Below, in pieces: positions 1 through 6,468 of a stretch of DNA of 11,302 bases. The notes under the pieces were generated by a model. That model was given only the letters and a program-made list of their open reading frames with translations. It was not told the origin of the DNA and searched no databases. Source of the stretch: Pseudomonadota bacterium (GTDB lineage Bacteria > Pseudomonadota > Alphaproteobacteria > Rhizobiales > Xanthobacteraceae); the NCBI GenBank assembly GCA_023391175.1, contig JAEWBL010000569.1, positions 1-11,302 of the forward strand, in the 5' to 3' direction. Position numbers and translations under genes: made by a program. Position 1 is the stretch's first letter; every line of letters starts with the position of its first letter.

Positions 1-182
1 GGTCATGATCGGTCCTCGGATAAGGTGCGGAAAATCGGCTAGGCGGACGCCTCTCCGCCCGTCATCTCCCGGCTCGTCCGGGGGATCCACGGTTTGGCCG
101 GGCTGGCTATCGGCTTCATGCACCCTACGAGCGGCAGGGTGGATGCCCCGGACAAGCCGGGGCATGACGCCTTATTCAGTCG
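1..182. other. Non-coding flank downstream of the solute-binding protein gene
   Basis: No convincing gene is seen here. The stretch lies past the stop codon of the minus-strand solute-binding protein gene and contains several GC-rich inverted repeats. One is a short GGCGGA/TCCGCC dyad at 42-47 and 54-59. Another is the stronger hairpin at 143-165, listed separately. Because the window begins here, this may be the spacer before a further gene of the transporter locus, but nothing in the window shows that. Confidence 0.5.
143..165 (-). terminator. Candidate transcription terminator hairpin after the solute-binding protein gene
   Basis: A perfect 9-bp inverted repeat, ATGCCCCGG at 143-151 and CCGGGGCAT at 157-165, encloses a 5-base loop. 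It lies 18 bp beyond the end of the minus-strand solute-binding protein gene, where a terminator is expected. There is no run of T on the exit side in either direction, so it is not a classical intrinsic terminator. It could equally stabilise the mRNA 3' end. Confidence 0.45.
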
Positions 183-1433
183 TCACTTCCCGAGGTTTTT
201 GGCCGGCGGGTAGTCGCGGCTGTAGACCGGCTCGGCGAGGAAGGCCTTGGGATCGTAGATCCAGAACTGCGTCACCTTCGGATAGGTCTTGATGACGACG
301 TTCTGCAGCCGGCCGTCCTTCTCCTCGGTCTTGCGGATGGTGACGTTCATGATGGGGTTGCCGTATTCGTCGAGGGTGACCTCGCCATACGGGCCCTTCT
401 CCAGCTTCACGGAGCGCAGCGCCTTCATCAGCGCCTGCTTGTCCTCCACCTTGCCGTCCACGGCCTTCACGGCCGCATCGAGGAAGGCGCAGGCGGCATA
501 GGCGCCGGCAGTGTAGTAGCCGGGGTCGGCGCCGTATTTGGCGCGGATGCCGGCGGCGAATTCCTTGTTGCCGGGCACGTCCTGGGTCGCGGTGTACCAG
601 CCGGAGGAGATGACGCCGACGGCTTCCTTGCCCATGGACTTGAGGATGCCCTCGTCCACGGTGGTCATCTGCGCGATGACCTTCACCGGCGCGCCGTATT
701 CGGCGTACTGCTGGAGGAAGCGCAGGCCGTTGCCGCCGGCGAAGGCGGCGTAGACGGCATCCACGTCGGTGCGGATCTGGCTGATGTAGCTGCCGTAGTC
801 GGCGACATTCAGCGGCGGCCAGAGCTTCTGCACCACCTGACCGCCATTGTCCTCGAAGGCGCGCTGGAAGCCGGCGGTGGCCTCGTGGCCGAAGGCGAAG
901 TCATCGCCGATGGTGACGACGCGCTTCAGCTTCAGGTCCTTGGCGGCATATTCGCCGAGCGCGTGGTTGGCCTGGGCCGAGGTGCCGACAGCACGCACGA
1001 ACCACGGGTTCTGCTTGCGCTGGGTGAGGTCTTCCGCCGCCGCCGAGGGCGAGATCACGGGCACGCCCACCTGCCGGATGTAGTCGTCGATGGCCAGCGC
1101 CTCGAAGGCGGCGAGCGGGCCGATGATGGCGTTGACGCGCTCGCGCTCCACCAGCTCCTGCGCGCGGGTCTTGGTGGTGGCGGGCTGGCCGGCGGTGTCC
1201 ACCGTGATCAGCTCCACCTTGCGGCCGCCCATCATGCCGTTCCGCTCGGCAAGGCAATATTCCATGCCCTGCTCCATCTGCTTGCCGCCGGCCGCCAGCG
1301 CGCCGGAGCGCACCGTCATGAAGCCGACCTTGATGGGCGGCTGCTGCGCCGCTGCGGGCACGGCCATCAGCGCGGACAGCGCCGTCGCGGCGAGCCACGA
1401 ACAGGCCGCGGTGCGCTTGGTGAGTGTGGGCAT
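183..1433 (-). CDS. ABC transporter periplasmic solute-binding protein, branched-chain amino acid (LivK/Peripla_BP_6) type
   Basis: This 416-residue protein is the periplasmic ligand receptor of an ABC importer of the LivK/HAAT class. A signal peptide is clear: KR at positions 6-7, a hydrophobic stretch at about 9-26, and an AAA signal peptidase I site at 27-29, so the mature protein starts near Q30. The mature part opens with IKVGFMTVRSG and continues with the ligand-lobe pattern GGKQMEQGMEY and the NAIIGPLAAFEA strand-loop-helix typical of type I two-lobed binding proteins. Length is normal for the family. The ATG at 1433 is supported by an AGGGAG ribosome site about 8 bases upstream. Family members bind leucine-type amino acids, amides, urea or aromatic acids. 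The neighbouring regulator and aldehyde dehydrogenase favour a catabolic substrate, but its identity is not visible. No permease or ATPase genes are in view, so they may lie off the left edge or elsewhere. Confidence 0.93.
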   Translation of the reverse strand: MPTLTKRTAACSWLAATALSALMAVPAAAQQPPIKVGFMTVRSGALAAGGKQMEQGMEYCLAERNGMMGGRKVELITVDTAGQPATTKTRAQELVERERVNAIIGPLAAFEALAIDDYIRQVGVPVISPSAAAEDLTQRKQNPWFVRAVGTSAQANHALGEYAAKDLKLKRVVTIGDDFAFGHEATAGFQRAFEDNGGQVVQKLWPPLNVADYGSYISQIRTDVDAVYAAFAGGNGLRFLQQYAEYGAPVKVIAQMTTVDEGILKSMGKEAVGVISSGWYTATQDVPGNKEFAAGIRAKYGADPGYYTAGAYAACAFLDAAVKAVDGKVEDKQALMKALRSVKLEKGPYGEVTLDEYGNPIMNVTIRKTEEKDGRLQNVVIKTYPKVTQFWIYDPKAFLAEPVYSRDYPPAKNLGK

Positions 1434-1580
1434 TTTCGCTCTCCCTGAGATGCTCTTGACGGCAAAATTTTTTGTCGTGATATTTCAGACAGAACCGAAA
1501 ACCCCCGTCAAGGGCGATTTTTTCGTTGTTCTGTCGTTATCACTCCTCCAAGATGCGGCCAGAATTTCAGGGCATGAAAT
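1434..1580. promoter_or_regulatory. Divergent promoter/operator region between the solute-binding protein and GntR genes
   Basis: This 147-bp gap must hold the start signals of both divergent genes. It is richer in A/T than its surroundings, with T-runs at 1468-1473 and 1518-1523. It contains an inverted pair TTGACGG (1456-1462) and CCGTCAA (1505-1511). It also contains near-identical direct repeats TGTCGTGAT (1473-1481) and TGTCGTTAT (1532-1540), 59 bp apart. Such paired elements are plausible sites for the adjacent GntR-type regulator, which would then control the importer, itself and the dehydrogenase. I could not fix a definite -35/-10 pair. The regulatory role is inferred from position and repeat structure. 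Confidence 0.45.
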
Positions 1581-2264
1581 ATGTTGATGGATCAGGACAT
1601 CGCCTCTGATAAGGCCATCGGCGGCTCCGGCCTGCTGCGGGACGCGGTCTATGCGCGGCTCAAGGAGGAGATTCTCGGCTGCCGCCTCCAGCCGGGCGAG
1701 GAGCTGCGCGAGCAGGAGCTGGCCGGCCGTTTCGAGGTGAGCAAGCAGCCCGTGCGCGAGGCCCTGCTGCGGCTGGAGCAGGAGCGGCTCATCACCGTGC
1801 TGCCGCGTCAGGGCTACCGGGTGAATCCGGTGTCGCTGGCCGACGCGCGGGACATCTTCCGCTTTCGCGAGGTGATGGAGCCGGCCTGCGCGGCCGATGC
1901 CGCCCGCCACGCGACGGACGAGGTGCTGGCCGCTCTCGACGTGTTCCGCACCTTCGATGCGTCAAAGTCGGATTTCATCCGCTACAACCGCGCCTTCCAT
2001 GTCGCGGTCGCCATGTGCTCGCCCCATCGGCGGATGCGGGAAGAGGTGGTGGATCTGGTCGCGCAGGCGGACCGGCTGGTGCTGGTCAGCATCGGCACCA
2101 TGCAGGGGCGCGACCCCGACCGGCTGATCGCCGAACACGTCGCCATCATCGAGGCGCTGCAATCCCGCGACGGCCGCAAGGCCGCCCGCCTGCTGCGGGA
2201 CCATATCGCCGATGCCGAAAAGCGGGTGGTCGCGGCCTTGTCGCGCCACGCCGTCGTCCTTTGA
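1581..2264 (+). CDS. GntR-family transcriptional regulator, FadR subfamily (FCD ligand-binding domain)
   Basis: This 227-residue DNA-binding regulator probably represses the neighbouring importer and dehydrogenase until a metabolite binds. Residues 18-82 form the GntR winged helix-turn-helix, with LRDAVYARLKEEIL, then LQPGEELREQELAGRF, VSKQPVREALLRLE and the wing at LPRQGYRV. Residues about 88-215 form the all-helical FCD domain. Its metal/ligand residues are visible as N136 and H140 in NRAFH, H186 in EHVAIIEAL and H208 in LLRDH. The first ligand, often Asp in the family, is Asn here. AGGG at 1569-1572 supports the ATG at 1581. An in-frame ATG at 1587 would shorten the protein by two residues. 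The gene is divergent from the solute-binding protein and ends 19 bp before the aldehyde dehydrogenase start, so the two plus-strand genes are probably cotranscribed. The effector is unknown. Confidence 0.93.
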   Translation: MLMDQDIASDKAIGGSGLLRDAVYARLKEEILGCRLQPGEELREQELAGRFEVSKQPVREALLRLEQERLITVLPRQGYRVNPVSLADARDIFRFREVMEPACAADAARHATDEVLAALDVFRTFDASKSDFIRYNRAFHVAVAMCSPHRRMREEVVDLVAQADRLVLVSIGTMQGRDPDRLIAEHVAIIEALQSRDGRKAARLLRDHIADAEKRVVAALSRHAVVL

Positions 2265-2283
2265 GAAAAACCGGAGAAACGCC

Positions 2284-3804
2284 ATGAACGCCAAAGCCGA
2301 GATCGCCATCGCGGCGCGCGGCAATTTCATCGATGGCCGCGAGGTGGAGAGCATCGGCGGGGGCACGGTGGAGGTGAAGAACCCCGCCACCGGCGCCGTC
2401 ATCGCCACCATTCCCGACAGCACCCGCGAGGACGTGGATGCGGCGGTGAAGAGCGCCCGCGCCGCCTTCAATGGCGACGCCTGGGGCGGCATGGCCATCC
2501 GCGAGCGGGTGAAGCTCATCAACCGAATCGCCGACGCCTTCGAGGCCGCGCTGCCCGAGCTTTACCAGCTCGAGACCCAGAACAACGGCCGGCCGGTGAA
2601 CGAGACCCGCGCCCAGCTTGGCCGCCTGCCGGACTTCCTGCGCTATTTCGGCGGCCTCGCGCTCGCCCGCCGCGATGACGTGATCCCGGTGGAAGGCAAT
2701 TATCTCAACTACACCCGCCGCACGCCCATCGGCGTGGTGGCCAATTGCACGCCCTTCAACCACCCGCTGATGATCCTGTGCAAGTCGCTGGCGGCGGTGC
2801 TCGCCTCCGGCTGCACCACGGTGGTGAAGCCCTCCGAATACACGCCCCTCACCACGCTGCGCCTCGCCAAGCTGATGAGCGACAATGGCCTGCCGCCCGG
2901 CGTGTTCAATGTGGTGAACGGCATCGGCGGCAATTCCGGCCGCTTCCTCGCCGAGCATCACGACATCAACAAGCTGGTGCTCACCGGTGGCACCGAGGCC
3001 GGGCGCATCGCCGGCTCTGCGGCGGCGAAGGTCTTCGCCCACCAGACGCTCGAACTCGGCGGCAAGACCCCGGTGATGGTGTTCGACGATTACGACGTGG
3101 AGCAGGCGGTGAACTATGCCGCCTTCGGCGCCTTCGTCGGCGCCGGCCAGACCTGCGTCTGCGCCGCCCGGCACATCGTGCAGAAGACCATCTATGACGA
3201 GTTCGTGGAGCGCCTGGCCGCCAAGACCAAGGCCATCCGCATCGGCGATCCGTGCGATCCCGAAACCCAGCTTGGACCGGTGGTCTCCCAGCGCCAGCTC
3301 GACCGCGTGCTCTCCTTCGTGCAGGCGGGCCATGACGATGGCGCGCGCCTTGTCGCCGGCGGCCAGCGGCGCATCGTTCCCGGCCACGAGAACGGCTTCT
3401 TCGTGGAGCCCACCGTGTTCGCGGATGTGGCGCCCCACATGCGCATCGCCCGCGAGGAGGTGTTCGGCCCCTTCACCGTGGTGATCCCCTTCGAGACCGA
3501 GGAGGAGGCGCTGGCCATTGCCAACGACAGCCCGTTCGGCCTCGCCGCCGCCATCCGCACCCGCGATGTCCACCGCGCCCACCGCGTGGCGGCGAAGGTG
3601 AAGGCCGGCATCGTCTGGATCAACGATCACCACCGCCTCGATCCGGCGTCGCCCTGGGGCGGCGTGGACGACAGCGGCATCGGTCGCGAGTTCGGCATCG
3701 AGAGCTTCAACGACCACTTCGATGTGAAGTCGGTGATGCTCTCCACCGAGGGCAAGCCCTTCGACTGGTACAAGGGCACGTCGCAGCAGCCGCGCCTGAA
3801 CTGA
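2284..3804 (+). CDS. NAD(P)-dependent aldehyde dehydrogenase (ALDH superfamily)
   Basis: This 506-residue enzyme should oxidise an aldehyde to the carboxylic acid in the cytoplasm using NAD(P)+. All key ALDH features are present: the oxyanion Asn N159 in TPFNHP, the cofactor-binding Lys K182 in VVKPSE, the LTGGTEAGR turn, the general base E257 in LELGGK, and the catalytic nucleophile C291 in GQTCVC. EEVFGPF and NDSPFGLAA follow in order towards the C-terminus. Length matches betaine-aldehyde/phenylacetaldehyde-type members. The start at 2284 is chosen because GGAGAA at 2273-2278 lies at the correct distance and the alignment-like N-terminus GNFIDG follows. The longer open frame upstream overlaps the regulator gene in another frame. 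The gene follows the GntR gene by 19 bp. Its place next to an importer receptor suggests a step in the breakdown of the imported compound. The specific substrate cannot be told from sequence. Confidence 0.94.
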   Translation: MNAKAEIAIAARGNFIDGREVESIGGGTVEVKNPATGAVIATIPDSTREDVDAAVKSARAAFNGDAWGGMAIRERVKLINRIADAFEAALPELYQLETQNNGRPVNETRAQLGRLPDFLRYFGGLALARRDDVIPVEGNYLNYTRRTPIGVVANCTPFNHPLMILCKSLAAVLASGCTTVVKPSEYTPLTTLRLAKLMSDNGLPPGVFNVVNGIGGNSGRFLAEHHDINKLVLTGGTEAGRIAGSAAAKVFAHQTLELGGKTPVMVFDDYDVEQAVNYAAFGAFVGAGQTCVCAARHIVQKTIYDEFVERLAAKTKAIRIGDPCDPETQLGPVVSQRQLDRVLSFVQAGHDDGARLVAGGQRRIVPGHENGFFVEPTVFADVAPHMRIAREEVFGPFTVVIPFETEEEALAIANDSPFGLAAAIRTRDVHRAHRVAAKVKAGIVWINDHHRLDPASPWGGVDDSGIGREFGIESFNDHFDVKSVMLSTEGKPFDWYKGTSQQPRLN

Positions 3805-3821
3805 GGCTTTCCCTCGAAATC

Positions 3822-3854
3822 CGTCCCGGCGCGCGGGTTGTGAGCGCCGGGACG
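3822..3854 (+). terminator. GC-rich terminator-like hairpin after the aldehyde dehydrogenase gene
   Basis: A perfect 11-bp inverted repeat, CGTCCCGGCGC at 3822-3832 and GCGCCGGGACG at 3844-3854, encloses an 11-base loop and starts 17 bp after the dehydrogenase stop codon. No T-tract follows (the next bases are AGAGCGGGG), so it fits the T-poor hairpins often found at gene ends in GC-rich genomes rather than a classical intrinsic terminator. Confidence 0.6.
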
Positions 3855-3979
3855 AGAGCGGGGACAAATATGCAGACAGCGGGACACGTCGGCCCCGGCG
3901 GGTCGATGCGGAGGCGGAGATGGGCGATCGGCTGGCCCGGTCTGCAGCGATAGACTCGGCCTAAGCCGGCCCCTTCCAG

Positions 3980-4027
3980 GGCAACGCTTGCGATCAAGCT
4001 TCGATCGCAAGCGGATCAGGCGTTGCC
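3980..4027. terminator. Nested inverted repeat between convergent genes, possible bidirectional terminator
   Basis: The inner arms GCTTGCGATC (3986-3995) and GATCGCAAGC (4003-4012) pair perfectly over 10 bp with a 7-base loop. The outer arms GGCAACGC (3980-3987) and GCGTTGCC (4020-4027) form a second dyad that shares two bases with the inner one. The structure lies 18 bp past the stop codon of the minus-strand gene that ends at 4045 and faces the plus-strand dehydrogenase unit. A bidirectional terminator is the simplest reading. It also marks the boundary where base composition changes. Confidence 0.5.
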
Positions 4028-4044
4028 GATAGGCCGACTTTCAA

Positions 4045-4947
4045 TCAGAACGTGTTTGGCTTGGTGGTCGTCGGCACAGCTTTGGTCTTTGCGGCCTCGC
4101 TCTCAGCATCGATTTTCTTGGATAGCGCGAGAAACATGGCCTTGGCACGGGTGGTGTCGATGAGCCGCTGGACAATGCCACTGGCAAGGCTTGTGATATT
4201 GGGCGAGGGCATCCCCGCATAGAGCATTTTTACCTGGAACAGAGTTCCGCAGTTGGAATTATTGGTGGCGATGTTCCGGATCTCATTGATAAAAGCGCGC
4301 GTGAGGTCGGAGCTCATACCGTTATTTTCATTGAACGAAGGGGAGACATTGTTGCTTAAGAATCCGAAATTCTGGCCAAAATAATCGTTATCGAGCATAA
4401 AATTTCCGGAGTTCAACACGCAGTCCTTTGCTGTTGCCGTTTTCCACTCGAGGAATATCTGGCCCGACTGCCTCGATATGGCCGGAGGCCCAAACCGGTT
4501 CGACAGATCTGAAACGGCCGCATCGACGCCAATGAAGTCTGGCTGATCAAAGCCCTTGAACCGAACGATAGAGGTCAGCTTCTCCCGCTCCGGCCAGGCT
4601 ATGAGGCGAATCGCCTCGCCATATTTCCAGATCGAGTTTCGACCTTGGATGGACTTGTATTTTTCAATAACGCAAAACATGCCTGCGGGAATGCGGAAAT
4701 CCATAAAGCTCGTTTTGATGCCCAAGACAAGCGGCTGGCAGTCAGCATTTGGATTGTTCTGTTTTATCTTTTCAACTGCGGTGTCTATTGTATCGTTGAG
4801 CGAAATTCCAGAAATATTATACAATTCAAATGCGACCGCAGGTTTCGGGTAGAACTGGGAGATCGCCAATAAAACGAGGACCGATAGGGCAGAGAAGACA
4901 AGCCGACCCCAAGCGCCATATCGCGACCGAATTTCAGATTCCGACAT
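4045..4947 (-). CDS. Secreted or membrane-anchored protein of unknown function, low GC
   Basis: I do not recognise this gene. The chosen start at 4947 gives 300 residues and has a GGGGA ribosome site 5-6 bases upstream. An ATG at 4959 would add four residues but has no visible ribosome site. The N-terminus has a basic region, one hydrophobic segment (LVFSALSVLVLLAI) and a candidate signal peptidase site, PAVA before FELYN, so the protein is probably periplasmic. The mature part has a segment like ISLNDTIDTAVEKIKQNNP and later NRFGPPA followed by an aromatic-ending strand (FLEW). These resemble the 'G-x-S/T-x-D-x-A' and 'YGxPs...W' repeats of many secreted hypothetical proteins. Four cysteines lie after the signal region (DCQP, FCVIE, DCVLN, NCGTL), which could form disulfides. 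The C-terminus is lysine/threonine-rich. Its codons are much richer in A/T than those of flanking genes, suggesting recent transfer. Confidence 0.75.
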   Translation of the reverse strand: MSESEIRSRYGAWGRLVFSALSVLVLLAISQFYPKPAVAFELYNISGISLNDTIDTAVEKIKQNNPNADCQPLVLGIKTSFMDFRIPAGMFCVIEKYKSIQGRNSIWKYGEAIRLIAWPEREKLTSIVRFKGFDQPDFIGVDAAVSDLSNRFGPPAISRQSGQIFLEWKTATAKDCVLNSGNFMLDNDYFGQNFGFLSNNVSPSFNENNGMSSDLTRAFINEIRNIATNNSNCGTLFQVKMLYAGMPSPNITSLASGIVQRLIDTTRAKAMFLALSKKIDAESEAAKTKAVPTTTKPNTF

Positions 4948-4959
4948 TGATTTCCCCAT

Positions 4960-5509
4960 TCAGATGACATTGTTGAACACGTCAAAACTATTAAGTTGTA
5001 CTATATGTGATACATTCTATACAGTTTTATCAATATAAAAACGTGAAATCGCATCATAATAATTTAATACAGTCATATATTACGAAATTGTATCCAAATC
5101 ACGAATCTATAAGAATAATACGGCTTCTCATTCAAATATTGCTAACTGTGCGGTTCGGTGGTTCGACCCTTGCAGTATAGTAATTGAATGCAATGACTCT
5201 CCCGAGATCGGCCGCCGGTCCTCGATCAAAAAATCACTCCGCGTGACAGGCTGGGGCTACGTAAGGTAAATGTAGAGATGTATTAAGTTACCCGCTGATT
5301 CTTTGAAGGGCAATATTGACAGCGATGAAATCAACCCAGGCCGCCGGTCATATTTTGTGCAACCTGCGCTGGGTTCGGCAAGAGCGCTGGCAAAGCACGG
5401 GCTGCCAACCTTCAACGGTGATAGACCAAGCCAAAGTGACGCAAGGACATGCCGTGTACGTCAAGGCTTGGCGCGGTCGAGGCGCATGCAGCGTCCGGCC
5501 GCTGGCATA
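4960..5509. other. Gene-free stretch: AT-rich spacer followed by unassigned GC-rich sequence
   Basis: No supported gene is found. Bases 4981-5100 contain only 29 G+C in 120 by hand count, in sharp contrast to the rest of the window. Stop codons are dense in all frames. The part nearest 4960 must hold the promoter of the leftward low-GC gene; many A/T hexamers exist but I could not settle on one pair. From about 5310 to 5509 the sequence becomes GC-richer. Open frames there lack ribosome sites and run antisense into the membrane protein gene, so I do not call them. This is consistent with a junction between acquired DNA and resident DNA. Confidence 0.6.
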
Positions 5510-6298
5510 TCAGCTCTGTGCGGTTGGACAGGCCTGCGTCTGCATCCGCTGGAGCAGCCGCTCCACCGGGGCCGGCGACACCTTGATCGGCCCGGTGAAG
5601 GGCTGGCCCATTTCCATGACCAGGAAGATGGCGGCGGCGATGCCGACCATGCCCAGCCCGTGGCCGACGAGGACCAGCGCGCTCCGCGGCGCGAAGACGC
5701 CGGAATAGAGGAAGATCAGCGCAAACCAGCAGATGACCACAACGATGAAGGTGACGGGGGTGGCGGTGCGGGCGACGCCCGTGACCTTCCAGCGATACTC
5801 CACCAACTGCCGCGACAGGCCGAGCAGGGTGCCTCGCACCTCCTGCTGGTCGGCAGTCCCGGCCTTGAGGTTGCGCACCCCGGCATCGAAGCCGAGGAGC
5901 GCGGTGAGCGCCGACACCTGCGCGGCGCCGGACGAGGCTTCATCCTCGCCCGAGGTCCAGGTCTCCGCCACGAGCTGGCGGGCATAGGCCTGAAGGTTGC
6001 CCCGGAGCGGACAGGCGGGCGCGCCGAAGCTGAGCAGGTTGAGATCGGTGATCTGAAGGACGGCCGCGTATTTCTGTACGTCGGAATAGGCATCGCTGAA
6101 GTTGTAGCGGGCCGAATTCACCATGAGGCCAAGCAGAAGCGAAGACATGGTCGCGATGATGGCGACGCTGGTGCGCAAATTCTTGATCGACCCGTCTTCG
6201 TAGCGTGTCTGCGAGAGGCGACTGCCGATGGCCATGCCGATCGCCATGGCCAGGGCCATCGTCACCACTGCAACTGAGGCTGCAACCCAGGCGTTCAT
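5510..6298 (-). CDS. Four-helix inner-membrane protein, DUF4239/bestrophin-like
   Basis: This 262-residue membrane protein has a two-plus-two helix layout. Segments at about 5-25 and 43-61 are followed by a soluble domain of about 115 residues (65-179), then segments at about 180-202 and 207-231 and a short tail. The second helix ends LLLGLMVNSARYNF and the last is followed by EMGQPFTGPIKVSPAPV. Both patterns, and the overall layout, match the DUF4239 group that some databases label bestrophin-like. Function in that group is not established; a channel role is only suggested by distant resemblance. The start at 6298 is the first in-frame ATG after the upstream stop, with only a weak GAAGAG-like ribosome site. 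The gene is transcribed away from the nuclease/ATPase genes and shares their 170-bp upstream region. Codon use is typical of the resident genome. Confidence 0.8.
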   Translation of the reverse strand: MNAWVAASVAVVTMALAMAIGMAIGSRLSQTRYEDGSIKNLRTSVAIIATMSSLLLGLMVNSARYNFSDAYSDVQKYAAVLQITDLNLLSFGAPACPLRGNLQAYARQLVAETWTSGEDEASSGAAQVSALTALLGFDAGVRNLKAGTADQQEVRGTLLGLSRQLVEYRWKVTGVARTATPVTFIVVVICWFALIFLYSGVFAPRSALVLVGHGLGMVGIAAAIFLVMEMGQPFTGPIKVSPAPVERLLQRMQTQACPTAQS

Positions 6299-6468
6299 TT
6301 TTGCGGCTCTTCATCCGTTCCGTGGCGGGTTCGGTCGGAAGATGCCGAACCTTCGACTGACTCGCCGCCGAAACCCCGCCGAACCATACCGATTCCCCTG
6401 GTGAAAGGCACCCGAACCGCGCCGTTCAAGGGCGAGTCAGTCGGACGCCGGATGCGGCAAAAGCGCGG
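6299..6468. promoter_or_regulatory. Divergent intergenic region with spaced CCGAACC boxes and a 13-bp inverted repeat
   Basis: This 170-bp region lies between the leftward membrane protein gene and the rightward nuclease/ATPase genes. CCGAACC occurs at 6345-6351, 6379-6385 and 6412-6418, spaced 34 and 33 bp. An inverted copy, GGTTCGG, at 6328-6334 makes a dyad with the first box. In addition CGACTGACTCGCC (6354-6366) is perfectly inverted at 6431-6443 with 64 bp between the arms. Regularly spaced copies near three helical turns suggest binding by a regulator, possibly the winged-helix protein of the operon. No clear -35/-10 pair was identified. The repeats are directly seen; the regulatory role is inferred. 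Confidence 0.5.
6354..6443. repeat. 13-bp perfect inverted repeat
   Basis: CGACTGACTCGCC at 6354-6366 is the exact reverse complement of GGCGAGTCAGTCG at 6431-6443. The match does not extend cleanly on either side. The arms enclose 64 bp that include two of the three CCGAACC boxes, and lie just upstream of the first operon gene. It could be a paired operator, a long hairpin in the leader RNA, or a remnant of a small insertion. Confidence 0.75.

Noticed and set aside
885..1448. 187-codon plus-strand open frame opposite the solute-binding protein
   Set aside because: His/Gly/Arg-rich translation without domain or ribosome site, opposite a gene with a clear signal peptide and fold.
2146..3867. 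573-codon open frame on the minus strand opposite the aldehyde dehydrogenase
   Set aside because: It is a mirror of the strongly supported dehydrogenase frame; its product is rich in His, Gly, Ala and Arg with no recognisable domain, as expected for the reverse frame of a GC-rich gene.
5157..5169. Sequence resembling a tRNA T-loop (GGTTCGACCC) near the right end of the AT-rich stretch
   Set aside because: The flanking bases do not pair into a T-stem and no acceptor, D or anticodon arms are found, so it is not a tRNA or a convincing attachment site.
5303..6277. 324-codon plus-strand open frame covering the membrane protein locus
   Set aside because: Most of it is antisense to the four-helix membrane protein; the product is Arg/Gly/His-rich and has no recognised motif.
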